From: Reichenbachiella ulvae
GTDB taxonomy: Bacteria > Bacteroidota > Bacteroidia > Cytophagales > Cyclobacteriaceae
Reading direction: 5' to 3'
Length of the DNA stretch: 64,000 nt
NCBI RefSeq assembly: GCF_025833875.1
Contig: NZ_JAOYOD010000001.1
Span: 992,001-1,056,000 of the forward strand
Of the stretch, positions 51,929 through 62,406 are shown one piece after another. The notes under the pieces were generated by a model. That model saw only the letters and a list, made by a program, of their open reading frames with translations, had not been told where the DNA came from and made no database searches. The position numbers and the translations under genes are program-made. Within the stretch, counting starts at the first letter, position 1. Each line of letters begins with the position of its first letter.

Positions 51929-53017
51929 TTATAAACTCCAGCCGATTGTGGTCTGAAAAACATAATCAAAACCGGAGATCTCCACGTTAGAAGGTTTGCT
52001 ATCGTAGTTAATTGTATAACCTAAGCCTATATAGAAGTCTAATGGAAGATTAAACTTCATATCAATTTTACCATTGACTCTATGTCTCCCGGCTTGAGTT
52101 AGACTTGGGTAGTAGTTCAAGGAACTCACAATGTTGACATTATTGAGACCAAAAGCATTATACTCTGCTGTCAAGAACCCTTCTGTACTGGTATTTTCTT
52201 CAGACTGGGCTTCTTCGTCCATGATCTCATAGTTGATCGCTGTACCAGTGGATACATTGAGGTACATGGTGTGTGTCCTGATAGGATAGTAGCCCAAGCC
52301 GAGTGTATAGGTAGATCTTAACTTGAGTTGAAGTTCGTCTGAGCTCAGGTAGTCGGCACCCGTGATACCGAACCATGATTTGGCAAAGTACATTCTGAAA
52401 TTGCCTCCATAATTCTGCCTTCTCTTCCTAATTCTGATGGAATCATTGGCGTCCAGGGCGTTGGATACAAAATTGAAATAGATGTCAGGATTAAATTTGA
52501 CGGAATTGTAGGAGGCATTGCCTCGAAAGGTCAGTTGGTCGTTGTTGCCGGATTTAGAGTGCGTATACCCTCCATCTATAGACAATGATAGGCTGTCCCA
52601 AAATCCCTGACTAATGGAGTTAAGATAGACGACTTCCATATAGTCTGTTTTGATGGTAAAGGAAGAGTCCGCGCTGCTAATGGTAGCCTTACCATTCGAA
52701 ATGGATAGATAACCCGTGATTTTCTTGCCGTCACGAAGATTGATGATGTAAAAATCATTGCTATATAGATCTGTGACTTCTGTCCAGGCGATGGAGAAGT
52801 TGGCTGTGGAATAGCTTGTGCTGAATTTCAGCTTTGACTTATCAAGTGATTTGATATTACCCACGATTTTGTCGCCATTATTCAATATGATTACGTCCTT
52901 TTCTCCAGTTGCTCTAATCTGTGTGGTGCTATCTGATGGGGTTTGGGAAATAGCTGTGGTAGCTGTAAATATTAACAAAATGGCGAGTGAGTTGAGCTTC
53001 GATAAGTTCAATGACAT
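51929..53017 (-). CDS. DUF481-type outer membrane protein, paralogue 1
   Basis: This 362-residue protein has a signal peptide (cut near AISQ), two Sm/SH3-like beta modules (about 40-130: DVIILNNGDKIVGNIKSLDKSKLKFS, then FYIINLRDGKKITGYLSI) and a C-terminal beta barrel of the DUF481 salt-stress-induced outer-membrane type (from SLSIDGGYTHSKSGN to TTIGWSL). It is one of three paralogues here; it is closest to the copy at 56374, sharing GYTHSKxGNN, the NPDIYFNFV segment and GRHRVN. The function of DUF481 is not established. It is 75 bp from the next paralogue. Confidence 0.88.
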   Translation of the reverse strand: MSLNLSKLNSLAILLIFTATTAISQTPSDSTTQIRATGEKDVIILNNGDKIVGNIKSLDKSKLKFSTSYSTANFSIAWTEVTDLYSNDFYIINLRDGKKITGYLSISNGKATISSADSSFTIKTDYMEVVYLNSISQGFWDSLSLSIDGGYTHSKSGNNDQLTFRGNASYNSVKFNPDIYFNFVSNALDANDSIRIRKRRQNYGGNFRMYFAKSWFGITGADYLSSDELQLKLRSTYTLGLGYYPIRTHTMYLNVSTGTAINYEIMDEEAQSEENTSTEGFLTAEYNAFGLNNVNIVSSLNYYPSLTQAGRHRVNGKIDMKFNLPLDFYIGLGYTINYDSKPSNVEISGFDYVFQTTIGWSL

Positions 53018-53044
53018 AAATGGCTGCTATTATTCGTTTGAGTG

Positions 53045-53052
53045 CAAATTTA
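53045..53052 (-). promoter_or_regulatory. Candidate -7 element TAAATTTG, DUF481 paralogue 1
   Basis: A full TAnnTTTG match on the minus strand, 27 bases before the ATG; no clear -33 box. Confidence 0.4.
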
Positions 53053-53092
53053 TATGGTGCAAATGATAATTGCCTTAGGATTGAATGTCGTA

Positions 53093-54121
53093 TTAGAAAC
53101 TCCAACCAACATTGGATTGGAAGACAAAATCAAAATTGGTGGCGTCCTCAGTAGGTTGGTTGTCATAGTTGAGTGTGGTGTTCAACCCAATGTAAAAATC
53201 AAGCGGAAGATCATATTTTAATGTGGCAGTGTAGTTTGCCCTGATTCGTTTTTTTACAGTTATACTGGGATATACTTGGGCTTGAGCAGAGAATCGCAAG
53301 TCTTTGTATCCATAGGCGTTGATATTGGCCTGCAGTAAGGATTCGTAGGATTGATCTTTATCATCTGTGTTGTAGAACCTCTCCGTGTTGGATGCCAGGC
53401 CAGTGGCTACTCCCACAAATACCTTATTGTTTCTGATGAGCATTTTTCCAAGGCCAATTTGTCCTGTGGTCCTAAGTCTTAAGTTTTGCTGTTCACTCTG
53501 TAGGATGTCATTGTTTCCAATGATGAACCAGCTTCCCTTTAAGAAAAATTGAGCGGTAAAACCGTAGTTGTTTCGAGAGGTACTGATTGTGGTAGTGTCC
53601 TCGGAGACTTTGTTGTATATGACGCTACTGTAGGTATTGATGAAGAAATGGGTGTCGGTATAATTGGCTTTTCCATTGACTGAAAATTGCGTGGTATTAC
53701 TGGCTCTCGTGAAGGAATAACCACCATCTATATCAAATGAAAGCTTGTCCCAGAACCGATCCTCTGAAGATTTGAGGTAGACGATGTCCTTGAATTGTGC
53801 AAACATTCGGGCGCCTTCTATAGAAGAAATAATCATGTAGTCGGGATTGATGGCATCCATCGAAAGACTGGCTTTTAGCCTGTATTTGTTCCTCAGCATA
53901 ATGATGAATTCTGAACTGGAATTGACACCTATTACTTCCTCCCAATCTATGGTGAAATCATCTTCACTGTATTCAGTCTCGATCGTGAGTACACCATATT
54001 CCATACTCTGGATTTCTCCAATAACCACATGCGTATTGGACAGGAATACCGTATCTGGATTTTGAGCCAATAAGTTATTGCAGAGAAAGAGTAGGAAAAG
54101 GATTGGTATGAATGTTCTCAA
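53093..54121 (-). CDS. DUF481-type outer membrane protein, paralogue 2
   Basis: This 342-residue protein starts at TTG with an in-frame stop just upstream, so no ATG start is possible. A signal peptide (cut near LLAQ) is followed by the same two beta modules (DTVFLSNTHVVIGEIQSMEYGVLTIET, then FIIMLRNKYRLKASLSM) and a C-terminal barrel (FDIDGGYSFTRASN to SNVGWSF). It is the most divergent of the three paralogues. Candidate -7 box TATATTTG lies 27 bases upstream. Confidence 0.87.
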   Translation of the reverse strand: MRTFIPILFLLFLCNNLLAQNPDTVFLSNTHVVIGEIQSMEYGVLTIETEYSEDDFTIDWEEVIGVNSSSEFIIMLRNKYRLKASLSMDAINPDYMIISSIEGARMFAQFKDIVYLKSSEDRFWDKLSFDIDGGYSFTRASNTTQFSVNGKANYTDTHFFINTYSSVIYNKVSEDTTTISTSRNNYGFTAQFFLKGSWFIIGNNDILQSEQQNLRLRTTGQIGLGKMLIRNNKVFVGVATGLASNTERFYNTDDKDQSYESLLQANINAYGYKDLRFSAQAQVYPSITVKKRIRANYTATLKYDLPLDFYIGLNTTLNYDNQPTEDATNFDFVFQSNVGWSF

Positions 54122-54148
54122 ATGGATCTACGTTGTGTTTTGGTCGGA

Positions 54149-54156
54149 CAAATATA
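54149..54156 (-). promoter_or_regulatory. Candidate -7 element TATATTTG, DUF481 paralogue 2
   Basis: A full match to TAnnTTTG on the minus strand, 27 bases before the TTG start at 54121. Confidence 0.45.
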
Positions 54157-54177
54157 AATAATAGCGGGTATTGAAGC

Positions 54178-56178
54178 TTAATTCAAAACCCTAACCTCTA
54201 TTCTTCGATTCAGTTCTCTACCGTTCTCTTCATCGTCATTAGAGGCGAGTGGTTGATTGGGGCCATAGCCTTTTGTGATCAGTCGAGAGGCAGCTATTCC
54301 CTTGCTGGTTAGATAGTCCTTTACCGCATTGGCTCTCTCCAATGACAAAGCCATATTGGCTGCCAGAGTACCAGTGTTATCAGTGTGCCCTCCGATTTCT
54401 ACTTTCAGTTTGGGACTATTTTTTAGGGTCTGGTACAAATGATTCAAAGCATCGTTGGACTCCTGCGTGAGGTGGGCAGAATGAACATCGAAGTAGATGT
54501 TTTTCAACATCACTTTTTGCCCGGCTCTAAACTTGCTACCCATCATGTCCAGCTTTTCATATTGGCTTTCTTTATTTCGGTCAAACAGTGCCAGGTAGTC
54601 CGTTTCTTCTATCGCCTCGGGTACTTGAATATGAAAGTCCTGCACAAACAATCGGTTCCTGTCTCCATGATCAGAAACTACCTGTTCGCTGTAGGCTTTG
54701 TGCCCCAGTACGGTGATGTCCGCATCGAATAGCTCTTTGGAAAAGATTTCCATGCTGTATTGCCCGTTGGCATCTGTGTACGTTTTGAAATGCTCGTCTG
54801 CGTTGGTGACGGGCCGCATGTCGACCTGTGCTTCGGGTATAGGTTTGCCTGTGCTGTTATCATAGACCGTGCCTTTGGCGATCACTTTGCCGTGTTTGTG
54901 GAAGTAATATATATCATAGTCGCCCTTCCCATGTATGCGGTCCGAACTTAAGAAACCAGAGATGTTATCAGGATTCAACTGAAGGTTGATCTCATTGTCG
55001 ATCGTATTGATAGGGAAGCCTACATTTTTGACTTTGCTCCAGCTATTGCTCGCAGCGTTCCATTCAGATTGGATGATGTCAAATCCGCCAATAGATAGAT
55101 CTGGATTGTTAGAGCTGTAGTAAATGCTTTTTCCGTCATGAGAGAGATAAGGGCTGTCCTCGTCAGCTGAGGTATTGATATCTCCGGGAACAGGGACAGG
55201 GCTAGACCAGGACTGGCTGCCGGGCTCGAAATGTGTTTGGTATAGATCCAAATCTCCTCTAGGCGATGGGCTCGAGAAATAGATGACTGTTTCTTCATCA
55301 TTGATAAAGAAATGGGAGGCAATATGCGCTTCCTTTAATTTAGGATCAAACTCAGTGGGTACCTTCCAGTCCTCTCCGTTAGGCTGACTATAGAATAGGT
55401 TGCTACGGTCTCCGTCCTTGATGTACATAAAGAGTCTTCCATCGTTGTTGACCACTTCTATTTTGGCATTGTTTTCCTCAAATGTCCCTAGTTCTTTCAA
55501 TGCGGTAGGTTTTTGCCAACTAGAGCCTGTGTTGATACAGTGGAAAATGGTGAAAACTCCTTTGGTTTCTTCTTTAAGTGGGTGGGAGGGCTTTAATCTT
55601 GATGAACTAAAGATCAATTCGTTGTGATCGGCAAAAAAAGCCGGGGAAATGTCAGCGGCCGATGAGTTGATCGGAGGTCCCATATTGATCACTTCATAGT
55701 CATTGGTGTTCAGGTAGAATTGCCTGGCGCGTTTGGTTTGCTCCAGGCGTTTTTTGGCCTCATTGGTGATTTCTTCGGTCTTGTAGGCTTCCAGATCCAG
55801 AAAGGCCTGATAGTGTTTTTCAGATAGATCGAACTCATAGCTTTTGTAATGTATCCGACCTAGCCAGTAGTTGTAGAACTTGTCCGTTTTGCCTTCGTTC
55901 CTTTCATATTCTCGGAGCGAATCCATCGTAGATTCATGACCATATATGAGATGATTGGCTATGTGCTTGTGATATTGGATGTAGTGGTTGTCCGGATACT
56001 CGTGCAATATCTGATTGTAGAGCAAAAGGGCTTTCTTAAACTCTTCATTGTAGAAATGATGATCCGCTTTTTGGATCATCTCTTCCTTGTCTGAATTGTT
56101 TTGTGCCTGTGCATTCCATGCACATAGCAGTACTACAAAAGCATAAAAGAGAGTGAAGAATTTCTTGACTGTATTCAC
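54178..56178 (-). CDS. OmpA-family protein with PD40 repeats
   Basis: This 666-residue protein has a signal peptide (cut near AQAQ), TPRs (about 30-150), WD40-like PD40 beta-propeller repeats (about 170-420: FIINDEETVIYFSSPSPRGDLDLYQ, DEDSPYLSHDGKSIYYSSNNP), a carboxypeptidase-regulatory-like domain (about 435-520) and a C-terminal OmpA peptidoglycan-binding domain (about 550-664: KNIYFDVHSAHLTQES, GGHTDNTGTLAAN, LSLERANAVKDYLTSKGI, NRRIEVRVLN). It resembles the PorE-like proteins associated with type IX secretion and the cell wall. It lies between DUF481 paralogues 2 and 3 on the same strand. Confidence 0.93.
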   Translation of the reverse strand: MNTVKKFFTLFYAFVVLLCAWNAQAQNNSDKEEMIQKADHHFYNEEFKKALLLYNQILHEYPDNHYIQYHKHIANHLIYGHESTMDSLREYERNEGKTDKFYNYWLGRIHYKSYEFDLSEKHYQAFLDLEAYKTEEITNEAKKRLEQTKRARQFYLNTNDYEVINMGPPINSSAADISPAFFADHNELIFSSSRLKPSHPLKEETKGVFTIFHCINTGSSWQKPTALKELGTFEENNAKIEVVNNDGRLFMYIKDGDRSNLFYSQPNGEDWKVPTEFDPKLKEAHIASHFFINDEETVIYFSSPSPRGDLDLYQTHFEPGSQSWSSPVPVPGDINTSADEDSPYLSHDGKSIYYSSNNPDLSIGGFDIIQSEWNAASNSWSKVKNVGFPINTIDNEINLQLNPDNISGFLSSDRIHGKGDYDIYYFHKHGKVIAKGTVYDNSTGKPIPEAQVDMRPVTNADEHFKTYTDANGQYSMEIFSKELFDADITVLGHKAYSEQVVSDHGDRNRLFVQDFHIQVPEAIEETDYLALFDRNKESQYEKLDMMGSKFRAGQKVMLKNIYFDVHSAHLTQESNDALNHLYQTLKNSPKLKVEIGGHTDNTGTLAANMALSLERANAVKDYLTSKGIAASRLITKGYGPNQPLASNDDEENGRELNRRIEVRVLN

Positions 56179-56373
56179 AAATTTAAAAGTACAAAAGCTG
56201 CTCTTTAATTCAGCTAAATGTAAGACTCAAATGTGAATTTTAGGAGAATGAATAAACTGCTTAGGAGATTCTCCTAAGCAGAGTTGGATTCCTTCAATAA
56301 CAAATTGTCTGATTTTATTAAATGGTGTTTTTGACCCTAAGTCCTGACCTTATCGGGAGGGAAGGAGTTATCC

Positions 56374-57408
56374 TTACAGACTCCAACCGATGGTGGTTTG
56401 AATCACATAATCAGAATCATCTACACCTTCTGAACTTGGCATGTTGTCGTAGTTGATGGTGTAACCAAACCCGATATAAAAATCTCGTGGTAAGTCTAAC
56501 TTCACATCCAACTTATAGTTGACACGGTGTCTTCCTTGCTCGGAAAGGCCTGGGTAATATTTGATGTCACTGACGATGCTGATGTCATTGAGATTGAAAG
56601 CATTGTACTCGGCTGATAAATAACCCTCCGTACTGGTGTTGTTGTCGCCCAGGCTCGTGTCCATCAGCTGCTCATTGTTGATGGCAGCACCGGCAGATAC
56701 GTTGAGGTACATCTTGTTGCTCTTAATAGGGTAGTAACCCAAACCAAGTGTGTAGGTAGATCGCAAATCCAGCCCCAACTCATCAGATGTCAGGTAATCT
56801 GCTCCAAAGATTCCAAACCATGATTTGGCAAAGAATATTCTGAAGTTACCGCCATAGTTGTTTCTTTTGGACTCGGCACGTACCGAATCGTTGGCGTCTA
56901 TGGCACTTTGTACGAAGTTGAAGTAGATGTCAGGGTTGATACGGGTAGATAGGTATGAGGCATTCCCCCTAAGAGTAAATTGATTGTTATTTCCTGCCTT
57001 GGAGTGGGTGTAGCCTCCATCTATAGAGATACTCATTTTGTCCCAAAAGCCCTGGCTGACCGAATTCAGATATACTACTTCATTGAGAGCTACAGTTTTG
57101 CTTTCGCCGGTTTTTTCATCCTTGATAGTTGCAGACTTGGCTTTGATATTGATCGTGCCATCTATTTTGCTACCATCCTTTAAATTGATGATATAGACAC
57201 TGGCTGAAGTGAGGTCGACCACATTCTCCCATTCGATTTCAAAATCAGAGGAAGAGTAATCGGTTTCGATGGTTAGGACACTTTTGTCCATACCTTTTAT
57301 TTCTCCTACTATATCATCTCCATTGCTTAGGACTACAGTATCCTGTGCAAAAATTAAGGACGGAAGTGATAAAAATACAAAGACGAGAACAAGGGAGGTA
57401 GTTTTCAT
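56374..57408 (-). CDS. DUF481-type outer membrane protein, paralogue 3
   Basis: This 344-residue protein has a signal peptide (cut near IFAQ) and the same layout as its two paralogues: two beta modules (DTVVLSNGDDIVGEIKGMDKSVLTIETDYSSSDFEIEW, then IINLKDGSKIDGTINI) and the barrel (SISIDGGYTHSKAGNNNQ to TTIGWSL). It is very similar to paralogue 1 through the barrel (NPDIYFNFVQSAIDANDSV). The three genes plus the OmpA gene lie on one strand over 5.5 kb, with gaps of 75, 56 and 195 bp, suggesting duplication in place. Confidence 0.88.
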   Translation of the reverse strand: MKTTSLVLVFVFLSLPSLIFAQDTVVLSNGDDIVGEIKGMDKSVLTIETDYSSSDFEIEWENVVDLTSASVYIINLKDGSKIDGTINIKAKSATIKDEKTGESKTVALNEVVYLNSVSQGFWDKMSISIDGGYTHSKAGNNNQFTLRGNASYLSTRINPDIYFNFVQSAIDANDSVRAESKRNNYGGNFRIFFAKSWFGIFGADYLTSDELGLDLRSTYTLGLGYYPIKSNKMYLNVSAGAAINNEQLMDTSLGDNNTSTEGYLSAEYNAFNLNDISIVSDIKYYPGLSEQGRHRVNYKLDVKLDLPRDFYIGFGYTINYDNMPSSEGVDDSDYVIQTTIGWSL

Positions 57409-57546
57409 ATCAGTTTAGGGATTTCAGTTAATAATTAAACAGACTCAAGGTAAGAATAATGCTCAAAGTATCCTAGAGCAACTATTTCAATTGTCAATTC
57501 TTTACAAAAAATAACATTGAGTTAACGGTCTTGCACGGATATGAAC

Positions 57547-57580
57547 AAAAAAAGCCCGCTCATTTCACATGAGCGGGCCT
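57547..57580 (-). terminator. Terminator of the ABC-F gene
   Basis: GCCCGCTCAT (554-563) pairs with ATGAGCGGGC (569-578); on the minus strand the stem runs into seven T residues. It is about 24 bp after the ABC-F stop. Confidence 0.9.
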
Positions 57581-57603
57581 TCAATTTTGGAAGTTTTTTA
57601 CTG

Positions 57604-59393
<1,790 letters not shown>

Positions 59394-59401
59394 TAATATT
59401 G
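59394..59401 (+). promoter_or_regulatory. Candidate -7 element TAATATTG, flavoprotein gene
   Basis: TAATATTG ends 4 bases before the ATG, so a transcript from it would be leaderless or nearly so. The same TAATATTGCGA precedes the ACR3 gene. Confidence 0.35.
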
Positions 59402-59405
59402 CGAA

Positions 59406-60614
59406 ATGAAAGTAGCAGTCATAGGAGGGGGAGCCGCGGGATTCTTTGCGGCATTGTCTTGCAAAACGCATCATCCGGATGCATCTGTAGATATCATAGA
59501 GGCTAGTAACAAGACCCTGTCCAAGGTAAAGGTTTCAGGCGGGGGACGCTGCAATGTGACCAATGCCTGCGAATCCAGAGCCGACTTCCTGAGACACTAC
59601 CCGAGAGGGAGTAAGCAATTGAAAAAGACCTTTGCGCATTTCGATCGGGTGGGGACCATCGATTGGTTTGCACAGAGAGGAGTGAGCTTGAAAACCGAGC
59701 CTGATGGTCGGATGTTTCCTGTGACCAACGATTCACAGACCATCATCGACTGTTTGCGCAATGAGTCCCAAAAATTGGGAGTTCAAATACTCCAGAAACA
59801 AAGACTAGAGAATCTGAAGCCTGATAATAACGGATTCATGATCAGCATTCAAGGTGAGGAGAGCGCCTATGACCGGGTGATAGTCTCCACTGGCGGGAGC
59901 CCTAAATCGAGTGGTTACGATTGGCTCAGGGAATTAGGCCATGCGATAGTGGAGCCGGTTCCTTCGCTTTTCACTTTTAACATCCCGACGGAGAAAAAGC
60001 TCATCGCCCTATCGGGTACTGCGGTACCCAAGGCTACTGTCAAGATCCAGGGAAGCAAACTGGTGGAACAAGGACCGCTGCTGATTACGCACTGGGGTTT
60101 GAGTGGTCCCGCTGTGCTGAAGCTATCGGCCTGGGGAGCGCGCCAACTGGCAGAGATGGACTATCAATTCAGCGCACTGGTCAACTGGACTGCCTATGAC
60201 AATGAAAATCAGGCCCGAGAGCAGCTACAGTCAGAGCTGCCTAACATAGAGAAGAAACAGATCTCCAATATCAATCCCTTCGACCTGCCGAAGCGACTCT
60301 GGGCCTATTTGCTTGACAGAGTAGAAATAGACCCCAACAAGCGCTGGAACGAGCTCGGTAAGAAAGACAAGAATCGCCTGATCAACGTGGTGTGCAACGA
60401 CAGCTACGAGATCAGTGGCAAGACTACCTTCAAAGAGGAGTTTGTGACCTGCGGGGGCGTAGACCTGGCAGAGGTAGACTTCAATACCATGGCCAGCCGT
60501 CAGGTACCCGGTTTATACTTTGCAGGCGAGGTGCTCAATATAGATGGCATCACCGGTGGTTTCAATTTTCAAGCCGCCTGGAGTACCGGTTTCGTAGCTG
60601 GGCGCTTAGGGTAG
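59406..60614 (+). CDS. BaiN/HI0933-type flavoprotein (NAD(P)/FAD-dependent oxidoreductase)
   Basis: This 402-residue protein has the FAD dinucleotide motif AVIGGGAAGFFAAL at the start, then KVSGGGRCNVTNAC, DGRMFPVTNDSQTI, STGGSPKSSGYDWL, GPLLITHWGLSGPAVLKLS, and the C-terminal TCGGVDLAEVDFNTMASRQVPGLYFAGEVLNIDGITGGFNFQAAWSTG. These are marks of the HI0933 / BaiN (TIGR00275) family, FAD proteins that act on bile acids in some gut bacteria; the reaction here is unknown. The family is known to be widespread. GC is higher than in neighbours. Confidence 0.92.
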   Translation: MKVAVIGGGAAGFFAALSCKTHHPDASVDIIEASNKTLSKVKVSGGGRCNVTNACESRADFLRHYPRGSKQLKKTFAHFDRVGTIDWFAQRGVSLKTEPDGRMFPVTNDSQTIIDCLRNESQKLGVQILQKQRLENLKPDNNGFMISIQGEESAYDRVIVSTGGSPKSSGYDWLRELGHAIVEPVPSLFTFNIPTEKKLIALSGTAVPKATVKIQGSKLVEQGPLLITHWGLSGPAVLKLSAWGARQLAEMDYQFSALVNWTAYDNENQAREQLQSELPNIEKKQISNINPFDLPKRLWAYLLDRVEIDPNKRWNELGKKDKNRLINVVCNDSYEISGKTTFKEEFVTCGGVDLAEVDFNTMASRQVPGLYFAGEVLNIDGITGGFNFQAAWSTGFVAGRLG

Positions 60615-60696
60615 GAGTTTAGGTAGGGAGCATTAAAATTTCTGAATACAATTTCCCCTTGAGGCGGCCAGGGGATGGCACTTACATTTCTCTTCA

Positions 60697-60927
60697 TTGC
60701 AGTTGTAACTTTTGGCGTTACAGTTGGGGCTGGGGCCGTTACAGTTGCATTTTTTACCGTTACAGTTGGAACTTTAGGCATTACATTTCCATTTTTCAGT
60801 GTTGCAGTTGGAACTTTTGCCGTTACAGTTGGAGGTTCGGGCGTTACAGTTGGAACTTTTACCATTGCAGTTGGAGGTTTGGGCGTTGCATTTGGAACTT
60901 TTGCCTTTACAGTTGAAGCCAGGGGTG
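60697..60927. repeat. 21-bp minisatellite, 11 units
   Basis: TTRCAGTTGGA-type units start at 60697, 60718, 60739, 60760, 60781, 60802, 60823, 60844, 60865, 60886 and 60907, an exact 21-bp period. Because 21 is divisible by three, frames on both strands are open. The minus-strand frame (60774-61154, 126 codons) reads NCNGKSS/NCNARTS seven-residue repeats with one Cys per repeat after a plausible non-repeat head; it stops inside the repeat. The plus-strand frames read hydrophobic VTVG repeats. No start signal is convincing for any, so it is called a repeat, not a gene; coding on the minus strand cannot be excluded. It occupies the spacer 60615-61203. Confidence 0.85.
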
Positions 60928-61203
60928 TTTAGTGCTGCAATCAGTTGACTACATTTGGACGAATCCTGATTGAAGTTGATCGACGGATAGTTGGCTGTGG
61001 GTTTAGTAATCATCTCATCCATTGGGATGTATGCTTTGGATAGATTAGTATTGGCTTTACTAAGTAGATTTGGGGCCTGATTTCTGCAGCAATTCGAGAA
61101 TGGGAAAACATTTTTTAAACGTTTATAAACACTTACAATCGGGTAAAAGCACACTATTCATAAGGTAAATTGCAGATATCCGGTTGGCATTAATATACTA
61201 CTC

Positions 61204-62058
61204 ATGAAAAATATCTGGATTTCCATTTTAATCATACTGTTGTCAATCGGTATGACTGAATCATATGGTCAAGTCCCCATTAATACAATCATAAATGATA
61301 TAGAGTACTTAAAATTTGAATTGAATGATGGTCTCGGCAATACAAAGCAGCCAATCGCTAACGGGTCATACTATCTTCTCTTAGATGATGAAATTCATGA
61401 ACTAACATTGGGAAGCAGAATACAATTGAATCATAGGCAAGTTCGATATCAATCTGTAGATGCCCGATCTATAGATCTTTTTTGGCTATTGTTTGAGTTC
61501 AGAGATGACCATAATGTCTGTTTCATATTGTGCAAAAGGACAGCAGGAAAATATATTGTATCAGATAAAATATTTACTAAAGCCATTGCTGGAATTAGAC
61601 GAAACGGAATTTTCATCAGTTGTGAATTTGAACAAGAAGAAGATGATCAGGTTTTTGCACTATATACATTTGAAGGTAATATTGCTGAACCTCAATACTT
61701 TAACCAAATACAGAAAGCCTGGAAAGCTGATATCCAGACTGGAAAAATATCTGAAGTAGAAGCCGATAAAGTAAGATGCTTGAACTCTTATTACTGGGAC
61801 TACATGCATGATGATGAAACTATTCCAAAATGGTATTATTCAGGTATCGTTGGAGTAATTAATGACCCTGATGGTTATACGAATGTAAGAAGTAGACCGA
61901 ATTCAAATTCTAAAATTGTATATAGGATTGAAGAGGGTGTTGAATTCAAATTTTGGAGAGATGAAAATTATGACTGGTGGAAAGTGCATTTAAGACCTGA
62001 TGGCGAAAAAACCTTGATAAATGGATTTATGCACAAATCAAGAATTATTGAAAAATAA
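61204..62058 (+). CDS. Secreted protein with C-terminal SH3 domain
   Basis: This 284-residue protein has a signal peptide (to about residue 22, SYGQ), an unrecognised central part (about 25-210), and a bacterial SH3-type domain at the end (about 215-284: VGVINDPDGYTNVRSRPNSNSKIVYRIEEGVEF and WWKVHL). SH3 domains of this type bind cell-wall peptides or stand as spacers. The gene is clearly more AT-rich than its neighbours (many ATA, AAA and TAT codons), and it is flanked by a minisatellite and a dispersed repeat, so recent acquisition is possible. Confidence 0.8.
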   Translation: MKNIWISILIILLSIGMTESYGQVPINTIINDIEYLKFELNDGLGNTKQPIANGSYYLLLDDEIHELTLGSRIQLNHRQVRYQSVDARSIDLFWLLFEFRDDHNVCFILCKRTAGKYIVSDKIFTKAIAGIRRNGIFISCEFEQEEDDQVFALYTFEGNIAEPQYFNQIQKAWKADIQTGKISEVEADKVRCLNSYYWDYMHDDETIPKWYYSGIVGVINDPDGYTNVRSRPNSNSKIVYRIEEGVEFKFWRDENYDWWKVHLRPDGEKTLINGFMHKSRIIEK

Positions 62059-62406
62059 TACTAGTACCAACAACACCTATGAATGAATTGGGGGTCTGAC
62101 AAGATATTTTGCGGGGAGTGGAAATTTTGCCACATTTCCACTCTGTCGCATTCCCAATTGAGGCTGGAAACCATGATTGAGATTCCTATTCGTCTGGCAG
62201 GCGGGTGTAATGCTCACATCTAAAGCACGGAATGCCATTTTATATCCCAGAACTATCCGATTGGGAATTCTAGTCTCATGAGAAGATGGTCATCTTCCTC
62301 TGCTCTGTCGAAGTGACGATGGTTTCTTAAGACGCCCTGCCTTAGACTTCTCGGTCACCTTGTATGGATTAACCAGTTCCATATGCTGACCCATGGTAAC
62401 CGACCC
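62059..62406. other. Gene-free spacer with dispersed repeat
   Basis: These roughly 350 bases hold no gene. They include the second copy of the 30-bp dispersed repeat at 62289-62318 (similarity begins about 62273) and, further on, AAGACGCCCTGCCTTAGA, which is similar to the text following the first copy near 2560. Upstream is the phrase CACATTTCCACTCTGTCGC. Confidence 0.6.
62273..62318. repeat. Dispersed repeat, copy 2 (partner at 2490-2535)
   Basis: Positions 62289-62318 are identical to 2506-2535, with weaker similarity about 16 bases upstream. Both lie in spacers 60 kb apart in the same orientation. Confidence 0.85.

Noticed and set aside
60675..60932. Plus-strand hydrophobic VTVG-repeat frame
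   Set aside because: It is a by-product of the 21-bp minisatellite; a second plus-strand frame is open over the same bases.
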